Part shown: piece by piece, positions 42,502-54,060 of the stretch
How the letters are laid out: each line of letters begins with the position of its first letter
Numbering within the stretch: position 1 is the stretch's first letter
NCBI GenBank assembly: GCA_033558025.1
Contig: JAUCEF010000014.1
Location: 2,170,001-2,234,000, forward strand
DNA from: Phytophthora sp. 'mugwort'
Lineage: Eukaryota > Oomycota > Peronosporomycetes > Peronosporales > Peronosporaceae
Direction of reading: 5' to 3'
DNA: 64,000 bases
Made by a program: the position numbers and the translations under genes
Notes under the pieces: generated by a model
Seen by the model: only the letters and a program-made list of their open reading frames with translations
What the model was told of the DNA's origin: nothing
Databases searched by the model: none

Positions 42502-43144
42502 GGTGGTCCAAGCTTGACTGCCCGTTTGTATGGGCTAAGCTCTGACGCGTCCGTTTCCTTATTGTGGGATATAGGTAATGTATGAAAAGTGAGAGGTATC
42601 CGATGCTACGTAAAGAGTATTTTGTACGTGTTACTATTACTTATTATTACTAAGTAGAGGTAACGATCGCCACTTTGGACAAGTTCGATGCGGTGTCACG
42701 AGGTGACGATATGGCGGTAAGGCTGCCAGAAGGTGAGTGTTACGGACGACACCTGCAGACAGTCTGCCAGACACAAGCATTGGAAGTCTACACACAGCTG
42801 CCACTCATCTAGCTACTCGCACATTTATCCGTTTGTTACTCTTCAATCACCTTCCATTAGTACTTTAAGAGACCTGCTGGCGGTGGTCTCTATCTCGGCC
42901 CCACCTTCGAGCAGCATCTTCGACGAGTGACAGACGCGAGCGATTCCGAGCGACTGGCCGACATCGTCCCCAAACGGGATGGATCTGGTTGTGTATATCC
43001 TTTCACTGAGTGTCAGGGTCGCACGCCCACACCGAAACTCCCTGGGCTGTGTACAGTAGGCCATTTCTTCCTGTTCAGTGCAGCTCGACAGCATTCTTCC
43101 CTCCCTCTGTCCGCAAGGCTGGTATGATACTGTATCATAGCTGC
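42502..43144. other. Intergenic region
   Basis: No supported gene. Short frames on both strands conflict with each other. AT-rich DNA at 42,600-42,660 may belong to the promoter of the minus-strand glycosyltransferase gene. Confidence 0.4.
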
Positions 43145-43366
43145 TTAATTGGAGCTGTCCAGTCCGATGCGAGCACGCACGCTCTGCCGCCGAGCCTCTT
43201 GTCTCGCGGCCATCGCGTCGCTCGGTGCGCTCAAAGCAGAGGCCGCCTGCTGGGGACTGTACTTGCACTGAGACTTGGGCTGGTGCTCCTTCTCCTGTAG
43301 GTAGGCCTCGTACTCGGCCGCCACGTCCGCGCGCTCCTCCACGCGCGTCGGATGTCGCCGCAGCAT
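43145..43366 (-). CDS. Small hypothetical protein
   Basis: 73-residue frame with an ATG at 43,364-43,366 (MLRRHPTRVEERADVAAEYE). It is polar, rich in Ala, Arg, Glu and Gln, probably helical, with one Cys and no signal peptide. The composition is coding-like and an overlapping plus-strand frame looks less convincing. No family is recognised. Confidence 0.4.
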   Translation of the reverse strand: MLRRHPTRVEERADVAAEYEAYLQEKEHQPKSQCKYSPQQAASALSAPSDAMAARQEARRQSVRARIGLDSSN

Positions 43367-43621
43367 TGTTCCTTCCTTGTCACGTCGCTTTCTAAAACTG
43401 AGTCATAAAAAACTGCGGTTTAGCTAAATTGATGTAGCCATATTCCTCACACGGCGTGACATCCGAGAAGCCATAAGTCCGGACTCCCTGCTGTTCACGT
43501 GTAACTTGCCAGTAGCGTCCCCACGACGGCTTGCCCTAGCTTCGAATGTGATGGATCCACCACCCGAGACCGAAATCCTTCCATCGTTCCTTGCCGCAGA
43601 TCTGGCCATCATCGTCAATGA

Positions 43622-43674
43622 CGGATGCGGAGGACGGCGGATGATGATTCGTCATCCGTCGTCCTCCGTATCCG
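43622..43674. repeat. Near-perfect inverted repeat (23-base arms)
   Basis: Arms 43,622-43,644 and 43,652-43,674 pair at 21 of 23 positions around a 7-base loop. No gene overlaps convincingly. It may be the end of a small foldback element or a structured transcript end. Confidence 0.8.
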
Positions 43675-44025
43675 GCAGAAAAAATCCAATAGAAACACTC
43701 TCCAAATTGTAGACGAAAGCGCCGGTGGCGCCACTATTGAACACGCCTGGTATCATCAGGCGAGTCTGAAGGTCGTTGTGGCGAAAGGGTGACAAACTCG
43801 GCCAGCATCTCATTGGCGAGTTGCCCTATTTGACAGGTACGTCACTGGTCGTAGAGTTACTTTTTTTTGTATGCATCAAGTTGAAGTCGGTCGCTGTGTC
43901 CCAAAAAAAAAGATGCGACCTATTCCTGGGTACGTATAGTAGTAACACATGCATTCGCTCTATTGATCCACTCGCTACAGTCGAATCGGGTTTACTTGCC
44001 TACTGTGTGGTACATCTGTGCCAAG
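43675..44025. other. Intergenic region downstream of UTP12
   Basis: No gene seen. Short T and A runs occur at 43,860 and 43,902. Confidence 0.4.
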
Positions 44026-46959
44026 TCACGCTTCGACCTTGCGCTTCTTCTTGTTGCGGCCAGCACCGCCCGCAGGGGCAGCGGCAATCTCTTGCACGAA
44101 ACCCGTCCGCTCATCGTCGATCGTGCGCTTTAAATACTTGAGACCGGCCAAGTTAAACCCAATGCGGCTTTTATTCTCCACGAGCTGCGAGCGCAGTCGC
44201 TGCCACAGCAGCTCAAGCTCATTGAACAGACCCACACGTGCGCAAATGGCCGAGTTATGCAGCTTGAGCAGGAAGAGCAGCACGCGACAGCAAAACTCCA
44301 CCTCCAAATGGCTTGAAATCAACTGCAGCAGCAACCGGATCAGGCGTTCCACGTAGTCAAACGGCAGCACGATAAGGGCCTCCTCCATGTCATGAGGCCG
44401 AATGCGACGCAGCGTATGGAGCACGTACTTGAGCGGTGAATAGCCCAGGAGCAGCATGTTTGGTGGGCGCGTCGCCTTTTTTGGTTTGCTGGAAACCTCC
44501 TCAGTATCATCTTTCTCTTCAGTACCATGCAAAGCATTGGCCTTTGCCTCCTCGGCAGCTTTCTTATTCTCCTGCTTACGCTTCTTGGCGGCCGCCGCGG
44601 CTTCTTTCTCCTTCTTCTTCTGCACACGCTCGAAGTCCGCAATGGCCTGCAGCTCAGCTTCAGCAAGGTCGACGGCCTCCATCACGCTCTCACCGGCACG
44701 AACCGACTCGATCGTACGCTTAGCAGCTGATGCTGACTTGTCGTTATCGCCCTCGTCTTCCCCGCTCTTCTCCTTGCCCATGGCGGGAGCTTTCCCGTTG
44801 TTCTTGTTAACCAGGTCGTCCTCAAAGAGGGACTCCATTTCCTTCTCCTTCTCTTCCTCGATGAACACTTGGTCTTCCGTGCGAACGTATTTGCATAGCG
44901 AACGATCCTGCGAACAACTCACCAGAAAGCTCCCATCGCCGCTGACTGCGAGACCCCACACTTCACCAAAGTGCTGGCGATCAATCTTGAGAATACGCTC
45001 AAAGTGATCGCCATCCCAGTAGCAGATCGTCTTGTCCTTTGATGCAGTGAAGAAGTAGTGGGTCTTGCGCACGAAGCGAACGCACATGATGCTGTCCTGG
45101 TGAGCAAAGATGGACTTGTGGCAATCACCGAAGTCCAGACCCCAGAGCTTCACGTTCTTGTCAGCAGACGCTGTCACCAGCATGGCATCGTCCGACGAAA
45201 TGTCCATAGACATCACTGGCAACTTGTGGCCGTACAAACTCACGAAGAATTTCAGTGAGTCATCGTGGAACACTTTGACCGTGCAATCCAGAAGAGCTAC
45301 CGCCACAACCAGCTTCTTAGGGTCCTTCGTGTTGCTGAAGCGGACGCACAGCACGTCATCTGACATCTTGAGCATACGAGCGTGCGACAACCCAAGACGC
45401 AGTGCGCTACTGGGCTCGGCATCATCGGGACGAAACATCTCAAAGTCCCAGAAGTTGACGTGCTGGTCAGCACCACCAGTAACAATGCCACGTCCGTCAG
45501 GACGCACGTCGATGGACCACACGGCGCTGCCATTGTGCGCCTTCTCGTCCTTCCAGATGCATTCACCCGAGTTCAGGTCGAAAAGCAGCAGCTGGCCAAG
45601 CTTTGTTCCCACAACAACGTGCATGTTACCGGGTGCGAACACCGCTGATAGTGCCAGCGACAACCCATCGCTCAATGTGCGGATACACTGCAGTGAGCGA
45701 GCGTTCCAGATCTTCACAGACGCACCCGACAGCGACAGGATAAGCTGGTCGTCTGAACTGATAGCGACTTGACGCACATCCGATCGGTGGCCACTCAGCG
45801 TGAGTGCGTGTGACTTTCCATATCTATCTTCGAGCGTGGCCGCACTTGGTGACAGGGTGTAGGTCTCAATGCTATTGTTCTGTAGTCCAAGCATCATCGA
45901 CGTGGTGCCATCCTTTGCGACATCCGGGGAAAACACAAACGACTTCACTCGGTGCGACGATCGCACCACACACAGCAGCTCCAATTCATCCGTAGCCGAG
46001 TTATCGGCGGCGTCCTCGTCCTCCGCTTCCTGTGTCTTGGGGATGACAATCTTCTTGTTTTTTCCTGTCTCCTCGAGCTGCTGCTGTTTCTTCTTGGCCT
46101 TCTCGCGCTGGCGTTTCTCGCGACGTTGGCGTTTCTTCTTAATTTCATCAGCCGACCGGACACGGTAGACTTCCACTGTCTTCCCTGCGCTCTGCACGCC
46201 GACCAGATCTCCCTTAGGGCTGTAGGCCACTCGGGCGGCACGGTCGTTACTTTGTCTGTAGATGGAGCCCAGAAGCTTGAGTGTATCACCTTCCTCTCCT
46301 TCCTGTTGCTGCACGCTCCAGACGCGGAGTTGGTTATCCGACGCGCCGGTCAGCAATCGATCTCCCTTGGGGTTCACAGCCAGCGACCATACTTCGTTTC
46401 GGTGGCCCACACATGTCTGCACGCAATGCTGCGTCTCGAGGTCCCAGACCTTGACGAGCGTGTCCTTGGAGCTGGACGCCAGCGTCCCGGGGGCTAGGAA
46501 GGCCAGCGCTGTGACGGCGTCCTTGTGGCCCTTGAGGCGGAAACGTCCCGTCTGGCTGACCAGGTCCCACACGATCACGTCCGTGTCACGCGAGCCCGAG
46601 GCCAGCTCGGCGCCGTCCGCGCGGAATGCCAGCGTCTCCACGGCGCCCTTGTGGCCGTCCAGTGTCACTACTAGCGCGCCTGTAGCCAGTTTGAACACAC
46701 GAACGGCTCCTGTTGAGTAGCCGCAGGCCACGTCGTTGCCGTCGGGGCTCAGCGCTAAGGCAGTCACCTGACCACCGCCGCTCTCGGGCGCCAGCAGGTC
46801 GCGCGCCTTGTTGCCCTGACGCACGTTCCACACGGCCACGTCCTGCAGCGCCGGCGCGATAGCGAAGCGTCCGCTGGCGTCGTATAGCACATTGCCCTCC
46901 AAGGAGGAGATCACGCCGAAGGAGCACGCACGCTCGTAGCGCAGGTACGACTTGACCAT
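44026..46959 (-). CDS. UTP12: UTP12/WDR3, U3 snoRNP small-subunit processome WD protein
   Basis: Single exon, 977 residues from the ATG at 46,957-46,959 (MVKSYLRYERACSFGVI), the standard start of the family. An upstream in-frame TTG would add ten residues and is not needed. About twelve WD repeats form two propellers (for instance VIVWDLVSQTGRFRLKGHKD, VKVWDLETQHCVQT and VKLWGLDFGDCHKSIFAHQD). An inserted Lys/Glu-rich loop (KKKRQRREKRQREKAKKK) lies near residue 280, and a second charged, coiled-coil-like region (FERVQKKKEKEAAAAAKKRK) comes before the C-terminal Utp12 domain (MLLGYSPLKYVLHTLRRIRP to the end). It acts in the nucleolus in 18S rRNA processing. Length and order agree with the family. 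Confidence 0.95.
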   Translation of the reverse strand: MVKSYLRYERACSFGVISSLEGNVLYDASGRFAIAPALQDVAVWNVRQGNKARDLLAPESGGGQVTALALSPDGNDVACGYSTGAVRVFKLATGALVVTLDGHKGAVETLAFRADGAELASGSRDTDVIVWDLVSQTGRFRLKGHKDAVTALAFLAPGTLASSSKDTLVKVWDLETQHCVQTCVGHRNEVWSLAVNPKGDRLLTGASDNQLRVWSVQQQEGEEGDTLKLLGSIYRQSNDRAARVAYSPKGDLVGVQSAGKTVEVYRVRSADEIKKKRQRREKRQREKAKKKQQQLEETGKNKKIVIPKTQEAEDEDAADNSATDELELLCVVRSSHRVKSFVFSPDVAKDGTTSMMLGLQNNSIETYTLSPSAATLEDRYGKSHALTLSGHRSDVRQVAISSDDQLILSLSGASVKIWNARSLQCIRTLSDGLSLALSAVFAPGNMHVVVGTKLGQLLLFDLNSGECIWKDEKAHNGSAVWSIDVRPDGRGIVTGGADQHVNFWDFEMFRPDDAEPSSALRLGLSHARMLKMSDDVLCVRFSNTKDPKKLVVAVALLDCTVKVFHDDSLKFFVSLYGHKLPVMSMDISSDDAMLVTASADKNVKLWGLDFGDCHKSIFAHQDSIMCVRFVRKTHYFFTASKDKTICYWDGDHFERILKIDRQHFGEVWGLAVSGDGSFLVSCSQDRSLCKYVRTEDQVFIEEEKEKEMESLFEDDLVNKNNGKAPAMGKEKSGEDEGDNDKSASAAKRTIESVRAGESVMEAVDLAEAELQAIADFERVQKKKEKEAAAAAKKRKQENKKAAEEAKANALHGTEEKDDTEEVSSKPKKATRPPNMLLLGYSPLKYVLHTLRRIRPHDMEEALIVLPFDYVERLIRLLLQLISSHLEVEFCCRVLLFLLKLHNSAICARVGLFNELELLWQRLRSQLVENKSRIGFNLAGLKYLKRTIDDERTGFVQEIAAAPAGGAGRNKKKRKVEA

Positions 46960-47534
46960 GCTGCTATCTGGTTGTCTTAATGACCGCAACTGGTTGCAGT
47001 GTTGGTTGGTGCGGAGCTATGTACCGGTATAATGGTACCTTAATTGGTGGGAGCTCATTATGTTAAATTAAGAGTTTGTTTTGTATACGTGACATAGTTC
47101 AGGAAAATATTATACGTATGCAATAATACGTTGCACTAAATGAAATACGTTTACTTAAAGAAAGAATTACGTGTACATTAATTTGGGCATGTGTATATTA
47201 GTGTGTATACTGTATCTATCCGCGAACTTCCAACAGTTTGACCCGATGCAATAAGGCCTGTATGACAAAGAATAACTTAATTGCTACGGAGAAAAGCCTC
47301 GCGGATGTTTCGTTAATGCTCCGGTGGCGTATACTGCTTAATGATTCATCACAACAGCAACGACCTCTGTTACTACATAATGCTTGCAAGCATGCAAGCA
47401 GTACTACATGTATTAATATCACTGCATGTACCTATAGCAGTGTGAAACGATTCGTTCGATGTCATGACCATGCTGACACCCAACACAGATTGCGTTCCAA
47501 TCGATTCATATTTATGAAGTATACCTATTGATAG
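46960..47534. other. Intergenic region between UTP12 and the FYVE-GAF gene
   Basis: AT-rich, no supported gene. It should contain the UTP12 promoter and the 3' end of the FYVE-GAF transcript. Confidence 0.4.
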
Positions 47535-49646
47535 CTAAACTTTGGAAGACGATTCCTTGGTCGAGAGGTCTGCCATCCGGGCGGCCTGCTTTCCCTTGAT
47601 TTGCACCACCTTGGACGCCGTTTCCGCGAGTTTCTTCATGGCCGAGTACTGGGACGCCGTCACCTCGCGGGACGTATCGTCGATGCAGCAAACCGAGCCC
47701 ACCACTTGGTCGTTCTCATCCTTGAGAGGGAATCCAAGGTAAAATCGCAGGTCGAAAGCTTGAATCGCCGGCAGGTTCTGAAACCGAATGTCAGACTCCG
47801 GGTTTCGCACTAGCAATGGCTCGTCGTTCATGATCGTATGCTGGCAGAAAGACTGTTCACGCGGCATGTGGAGCTGTCTGAATGGCAGTACATTGGATGC
47901 CAGCACGTGCTGCTCTTCCTCGTTGATCAGCGTTACCAGTCCCGTGGAGCAATTCATTTCGCGTGCCAAGAGTTCACAGATCAGATTAAGCTCGTCCGTA
48001 TCCGTGATGTTCGAGAACCCGCCCTTCTGGATAGCGGAGATACGCTCCTGCTCGTCCTTGGGCATCGGGGGCTTGCTCAGAGTTTCTGCGTCCGGTGCCA
48101 TGTTGAGCGGATAGTTGCGGCCCTTGGCGTTCGCGAGCACGCACTTTTCCACTGGGAGAGTTTCGACCCGCAGCACTCCTTTGTCTAGCGCGTCAGTGTA
48201 CTTCTTGGCGTCATCGTCCGTGAGACGCACAGAAGATGTGATCGAGGAGCACTCGGAGCGGATTTCAGCGTCCTCCTTTTCCTGGTTCATTAAGTGGCGA
48301 ATCACTGACATAACGGACTTGCGTTTGCTGCCTGACGAGTTCTGAAGCGCATCGTGCAGAAAGTTTGTCAAGGCCTTCCCAGGAGGGTCGGACGAAGGAA
48401 GGTCCGAATCGGAGACGATCTTAATCTGTCCAAGGGTCTGTTGGTCCACACGAGAGTAGTCTCCGTTGTTGACAAATTCAACACAGCGAGTGCACGCACG
48501 CACGGAAGATACATGACCATCACGCGTCTCCATCGAGTGGATGCTCCAGCACTGATGGCAGATCATGTATCCACAGATGTGGCAACGCTTCTTGCGTGTA
48601 AGGAATCGCAGCGACTTGGCGCAACATGTACAGCGCGAGTTTTTGGCCTCGAAGGCAGAACAATCCGCCAGTGGTTGCGTGCCGAAGCGTCGGCGACGGA
48701 CAACCTCAGGAAGTTGGCTTGCACCGGTAGCCAGACGCATCAAACGCTTTTGACGCTTCTTGGAATGAGCAAATTGACTGCTGCGACTGCTGTCGCTACT
48801 GTAGCTCATATTGGACGTCGACTGGTCGAACTGGGGCTTTTCGTCGCTGAGAGCGGCTTGAGCGAAAAAGATCACGCGCACCGAGTTGCTCGACGGGATC
48901 TTCTCAACAAGGTACGCCGCAGTCAAGTCGGGGAGCTCGTCCACACGGTCGGCTTTCATCTTGCCAGCCATCAAGTCCTTCTCGGGCACAGAAGCCAGAG
49001 TTACTGTGAAGGCGTCGGCACTATTCATTTTCTTATAATACTCGAGGAAACACCATTGCTCGTGGTTCTTAAACATGCGCGAACGTTCAAAGGCACTGGT
49101 CTTGACAGTCAACTTGGACTCCATGTCCGATTTCATGACTGAGGACGGAGACGTCCCCAGCGACGAGTCGACCACATGGACGACAGCGCCGTGGATGTAG
49201 TCTTTGTACAGGCTTCGCATCACCATGTCGTGGTCACTGTCGGTAGAGGTGCTAAGAATGTGAGAAAGCTCGTTCAAACTTGCCTTCATCTCACCCGTAG
49301 CCAGCACCTCTTGGGCCGCCTCAATCCCGTCGCCGTGCGAGAACGCCGTGAAGTCGTTGGCCACGGTCTTCCACTTCCAGTTCCGCAGCGATGCCTGGCG
49401 GTTGGTCAAGCGACGGAAATCCACCTTGTCGGATGTATCGCGGGCTAACTGCAGCAGTTGCGAGGTCTCAAGACGAACTCGCGACTGGTTTGACACTGGG
49501 TCGTGGTCAGTCTCCGAGTCGATGAAAGACATGTCCTTTGTGGTTCCGCAAGAGTCGTGCCAGGAACGTTCCGCGGTGAAGCGCTTGAGGCCGCTCTTGA
49601 AGGTTGCCACGGTTGGGCGCGATCGGTCTGAGCGTGCGCCGAGCAT
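47535..49646 (-). CDS. FYVE-type zinc finger and GAF domain protein
   Basis: Single exon, 703 residues from the ATG at 49,644-49,646 (MLGARSDRSRPTV). A preceding in-frame GTG is unlikely to be used. About residues 60-270 resemble the START-like domain usual in oomycete FYVE proteins (weak, by pattern). A zinc finger follows with four Cys-x-x-Cys pairs (CTCC, CHIC, CHQC, CTRC); its basic patch is RKKRCHICG rather than the classical RRHHCR, so lipid specificity is uncertain. The C-terminal GAF domain (about 545-695) includes STGLVTLINEEEQHVLASN, QSFCQHTIMNDEPLLV and FYLGFPLKDENDQVVGSVCC. Large families of such proteins are known in oomycetes; the function here is unknown. Confidence 0.85.
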   Translation of the reverse strand: MLGARSDRSRPTVATFKSGLKRFTAERSWHDSCGTTKDMSFIDSETDHDPVSNQSRVRLETSQLLQLARDTSDKVDFRRLTNRQASLRNWKWKTVANDFTAFSHGDGIEAAQEVLATGEMKASLNELSHILSTSTDSDHDMVMRSLYKDYIHGAVVHVVDSSLGTSPSSVMKSDMESKLTVKTSAFERSRMFKNHEQWCFLEYYKKMNSADAFTVTLASVPEKDLMAGKMKADRVDELPDLTAAYLVEKIPSSNSVRVIFFAQAALSDEKPQFDQSTSNMSYSSDSSRSSQFAHSKKRQKRLMRLATGASQLPEVVRRRRFGTQPLADCSAFEAKNSRCTCCAKSLRFLTRKKRCHICGYMICHQCWSIHSMETRDGHVSSVRACTRCVEFVNNGDYSRVDQQTLGQIKIVSDSDLPSSDPPGKALTNFLHDALQNSSGSKRKSVMSVIRHLMNQEKEDAEIRSECSSITSSVRLTDDDAKKYTDALDKGVLRVETLPVEKCVLANAKGRNYPLNMAPDAETLSKPPMPKDEQERISAIQKGGFSNITDTDELNLICELLAREMNCSTGLVTLINEEEQHVLASNVLPFRQLHMPREQSFCQHTIMNDEPLLVRNPESDIRFQNLPAIQAFDLRFYLGFPLKDENDQVVGSVCCIDDTSREVTASQYSAMKKLAETASKVVQIKGKQAARMADLSTKESSSKV

Positions 49647-52198
49647 GGCGAATCGGAAAATGATCGTTCGGGTCGCAGACGGCACTTTAAAACCTGACTA
49701 AGTACTACCGACGTGGCATGTGTTCAGCTTTGACGACGGTGTGACTCCCCCCCTCGGCATGCAGCCGGGACAAGAAACCGTTTGGGATTGTGAGTCATGT
49801 GGATCGGTAGTTGTGCGTCCAAGTAAAAGTACTTTTTCGGGAAAACTTTCTAGACTGTTCAAAACTAAAATAGGGGGTCAGAATTGAGAGCATGGTGCTT
49901 TCTACTCGAAGTTGGCGTGAAGATTGCTTTAAAATGCACCCGAGACAGAAACTATGCTGCGTAGCGACGTTCCATTGTGTATGAATGTCAAATAACTTAA
50001 ATTCGGTTAAACCCTGGAAATTTGTGGTCCAAAATAAGTAGGTAGTGTGTGCTAAATTAGCAAATAAAAAAGGAAGACCCGGCAGAGCAACAAATATAAA
50101 TGGAATAACGTATCGAGACAGCTTGCAGTCAGTTTAGAATAACTGAAAATGTTGTCAGTTTTGTGAAGTTCTGAGTAGTTTAGTACTGATATCTGGGTAC
50201 CGAGAGCATTCAGCCTGCCGAAGCTCGAAGAAAGAGGTTGCGTAATGATGCTCAGCGTCGGACTGGGGCTGCTTTTGATACCAAAAGGTAATCCACAATA
50301 CGTAAAAGAACGAAGTAGAATATATGGACCAAAGAACTTCGGTGCAAAGTCTCTGAGCGGCTAGGGGCACCATACACTCACAAACACATTTCACGCAGGG
50401 CAGTCTGTGGTGCTGTGTGCAGATGCTCATTAATGACGGGTTGCAGATGTTCATCTTCTAGTCGGCACCAGCTGACATAACTGACGGAGTAATAAATCCT
50501 TCTGCAGATACGCCACGAAGAATGCTGGAAGCACCGATGTTGGTTCGACACCGTGATCGACCAGTTGAGCGAGCGCTTTCGAATTCCGACGCCCAGACAC
50601 CAGATAGTAGCTTTATCGTATGGACTTCGGGTCAGAAACGCATCTGAAACTTAATTTATGGCGCCCCGAAACACGCATTTCCATGGTGTCGACACGCGAG
50701 TGCAGATTGCGGCATATCAAGTGTAAAGAGGCTCTTATTTAGAGTTGGTGAAAGTGACAGGACTGGAAGATGGATGCAAAAGCAAATCTGCGCGCGAAGT
50801 TGACCGGCTTGCTCATCTTGAAGTCCGATCGAAGAGACGCCAAAATGATGCGTCTCTCGTTGTCGTATACGAGGTTGCTCCACAAGTTCGTTTCAATGGC
50901 GTCTGCTATTAATAACACCCGCCGAGCATTGCTATACCACGTGAACACGAGTCAGTTGATCAACTTGATTGTCCACAAAGACCAGGATTACTCCACTCTT
51001 CCCAGATGCTGGCTCTACATGTACATGCGTTGTCGGTTATTTTAGCTACGGTACATGTAGCATGCCCACTGCTTGGAAAGCGACATAGTTGCTGTAGTAT
51101 TTTAATAACGGTTGCAGCAACTTCCTGACGACTCGCTTGTTCTCCTAGGCACCATGCCAATGACAAAGACAATTTCATTTACTTGCACCAGTAATACATG
51201 GACACCTTAAAAGCGTATGCAACCTGGTGTCTCGCAGAGCTCAACAACGACAACACGGCTTGCTGTCGCAACCGATGCGAGTAAATAAACTCACTTTACC
51301 GCCGGCTTCCCATCCGGATTCGAGTGGGCTCTCTCATCTTTTCCGCGTTACGGGGTAAGCTGTGGGAGCATTGGATTGACCGTTTCAAGTTGTCCGGTGT
51401 ATTTGATTGCGGGGAAATCGTATGCGAGATCGGGATCATAGTGGCTCGCGGAGCAGCAATCTACAGGATTGTGGCCACACCGAAAGTGATCGCGTGCCTT
51501 ATTGCCTCAGTATTACATGCACCTGTTCATGTACAATAGCAATTTCACGCTGAGTTCGTGTCTTGCACCGCAGTCCACCCCTAGAGCGGATCTGAACCTG
51601 ATATGCGCTTATCATGCTGCGGGCAAGAAAGAGTCTGGACGGAAAGCCCCCAGAGGCCGAGGCGAAGTCCTTATCCCCTCCTCCTCATTAACGGTGCTGC
51701 ATTGACGATGCAGCATTTTACAGGGCCGAGATCGACCATTGACAATGTCTATTGGACATGCTTAAGCATGAATGTAATAAATAAGGGTAACACCAGCTGC
51801 CTGTGTGATATTTATATCGAACCTCCAAATGCAACCGATTCGAAAACGGAGACCCAAGCTCTGGGCACCAGCAACGGCAAGCGCAACCCAAACCCAGGAA
51901 ACGTCCCGTGTATTAGAAAAAACAGAAGCGAACGTGATATCAGCCCAGAACAAATACGCCGACCATGCGGAGCAAAGGCAGACCTATTAGATATAGCATC
52001 TCAAATTAAATACACTTAGTTCTGTTTCATTTTACCGGCATTTACCTGTTATAATGGTCGTTTTGTTATAAGTTCCATTAATATTTAACCAACCATATGT
52101 AACTAAGGGGACAGTGCAACTGTTTCTTGTTATAGTGGCGGTGCTTACGTTGCCGATGGAGCAACGTAAGCTCTACACGTATTGGGCGAAGGCAACTA
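49647..52198. other. Long intergenic region, no confirmed gene
   Basis: Several open frames of 60-140 codons occur. Two overlap on opposite strands: 50,739-50,948 (-) and 50,770-51,045 (+). Neither matches a known family. A short hairpin lies at about 51,700-51,717 (TGCTGCAT/ATGCAGCA). This is probably degraded repeat DNA plus the FYVE-GAF promoter at the left. Confidence 0.35.
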
Positions 52199-52220
52199 CC
52201 GAATTCGCCGATAAGCTATG

Positions 52221-52236
52221 CCCCCCCCCCCCCCCC
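52221..52236. repeat. Run of 16 C
   Basis: Homopolymer directly inside the left end of the pogo-like element. Confidence 0.98.
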
Positions 52237-52934
52237 AATTTCGTTGGTGAGCTGTGCCCCTCGCACCGATATGTAAGTGGTGGGCGCACCAGGTGAAGGG
52301 GCTCGTTGGTAAGCTGTGCCCCAATCGAATTTTAGTTAATAGCATCAACAGGTACAAGCGCACAGCATCAATCGGAAAGAAGAAGACGAATGGTGAGGTC
52401 AAAGCTGCTCGTTGGTGTCTTTGTGTGCTTATGGCCTAACAACACTGTCTGCATTATATATAGGAGGACGCACCGATGCCTGTGGTCCCTGCTGTGAATG
52501 TCGTTGATTGCGACGAAGGCTGTGGCGGGAGAAGCTGTGTTACTCAAAATATCTGTGGACAGCATTTGAAGGTAGACGACGTGCTGGTTTTCGTGTGGAG
52601 ATGGTTTGCTCCACAGAGAATGACTTCCAAGGCGACCTAGAGTACGTGGTTAAAGCCTTCGTTGTTCGACGAGGCTGTCAAGCTTGCCACATTAGATATC
52701 TCCCTCGTCGTCTACTTCGTATAAGAGAGATACGCTAACAAGATGGCGACGGTGGTGGAGGACCTCCGAAACTCGGACAACTCGCGAATAGACGTCGTTC
52801 AGAACGCAATAAATGCATTGATGCGCTGCTTGTTGCTTAGTGATGTTGAGCATCAGTTCAGAGACTAACCTTAAGTACACAGTCTTCGATTTCTTCTACT
52901 AAAAATCTCCTTCATCGCCTTCTTGGTCTTCTTG

Positions 52935-54060
52935 CTACGCTTCGGAAAGTTGTGCGTCAGTGGAAGGTTTTTCATTCTCCTCGTCAAGAGAGACGCCAAA
53001 ACCAATGGATGAAAAAGTATTCCTAATTGTTGCTTCAGAAATCGAAGCCCATGCGGCAATAATCCATGGGACCACATCTTCACGCTCAGGCACCGGCACG
53101 TTTTTATTTGCTGCTAGACCAATCATATTCTCAACAACCCAAATGTTATAATGAGAGCAGAGCTTGTCTTTAAAGGTTTGTTGATGCCAACATTACACGG
53201 CTGCAGAACGCATGTGTATCCCCCTGGAATAATTTCCACATCCGTACCAACGTCATTGAGGGGTCTGACCTGGGTATGGCACTTGAATTCATCCAGCATA
53301 AGAAAACACGGTGGATGAGAAGCTACGTACGGTTTCCAGACCTGTTCTAGTCAAAGCTTACAGCCTCGGTCGTCCATCCAGCCCTTTTCTTGGCAGCAGC
53401 CAAACAGACCAGGAGGCAGTAGCTTATCTAAGGACTTTTCAATGGTAGCACCCGGTTTGCCTTTGAAGACGAGAAAAAGCGGGAGCTTGGTGCCATCCTC
53501 GGCGTACGCTACGCAAGCTGTCAGCCTTCGAGAGTTTAAGCCACTGCCCCTTATTAAAACTGTCCGAGCATTCTTCTCGTTCATTCTCGTTGAACCCGGC
53601 ATCTCGAAAAATTATGGCGGTTTCATCCATATTGTCTCAAAGTGATGGCGGTGTTCCCTCCAAAGTTCCTGGCTTAAATATCTCGTTTACGGCCTCTACA
53701 CTTGTCCGCTGCAAATGACTCTCATTGTTTGGCCGACGTGTGTGTTCTGCGTCGAACGCTTAGTCGGTGACGGGCGAGAAACGGATATATCCAACTCCAC
53801 ATTATCGCTTTCCTCTACGAAAGTTGGGTTCAATTAAAGCGCTTTTGCTATCACTTGGTTTGTCGAGACTGCAATCTCCGCGCTGCGACGCTCTAACATC
53901 CAGCGAGCAAGGGTTTCTTCCACTTGAGATGCTGCGCGGGGTCTGCCAGAGTTTAGAGATCTTGCTCGAGGATTTCGCGCCTTTTTTAAGGCAGCTACCA
54001 AATCGGCCTTCTTCTTTCTCCACGTCCGAATTTAATACGGTGCTACGCTATTTCGCCGTG
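52935..54060 (-). pseudogene. Pogo/Tigger-type DDE_1 transposase, frameshifted
   Basis: Minus-strand pieces read, in order, KPSDSKSALIEPNFRRGKR, then MDETAIIFRDAGFNE (the first catalytic Asp), NSRRLTACVAYAEDGTKLPL, FLVFKGKPGATIEK and LPPGLFGCCQEKGWMDD. Degraded text with PCFLMLDEFK and DVEIIPGG follows, and finally EDVVPWIIAAWASISEATIR with NTFSSIGFG. These are the successive blocks of the DDE_1 (CENP-B/pogo) family. At least four shifts break the gene. Confidence 0.8.

Noticed and set aside
44436..46720. Long plus-strand frames opposite UTP12
   Set aside because: Low-complexity Ser/Pro/Leu sequence opposite a conserved WD protein; a typical antisense artefact of GC-rich coding DNA.
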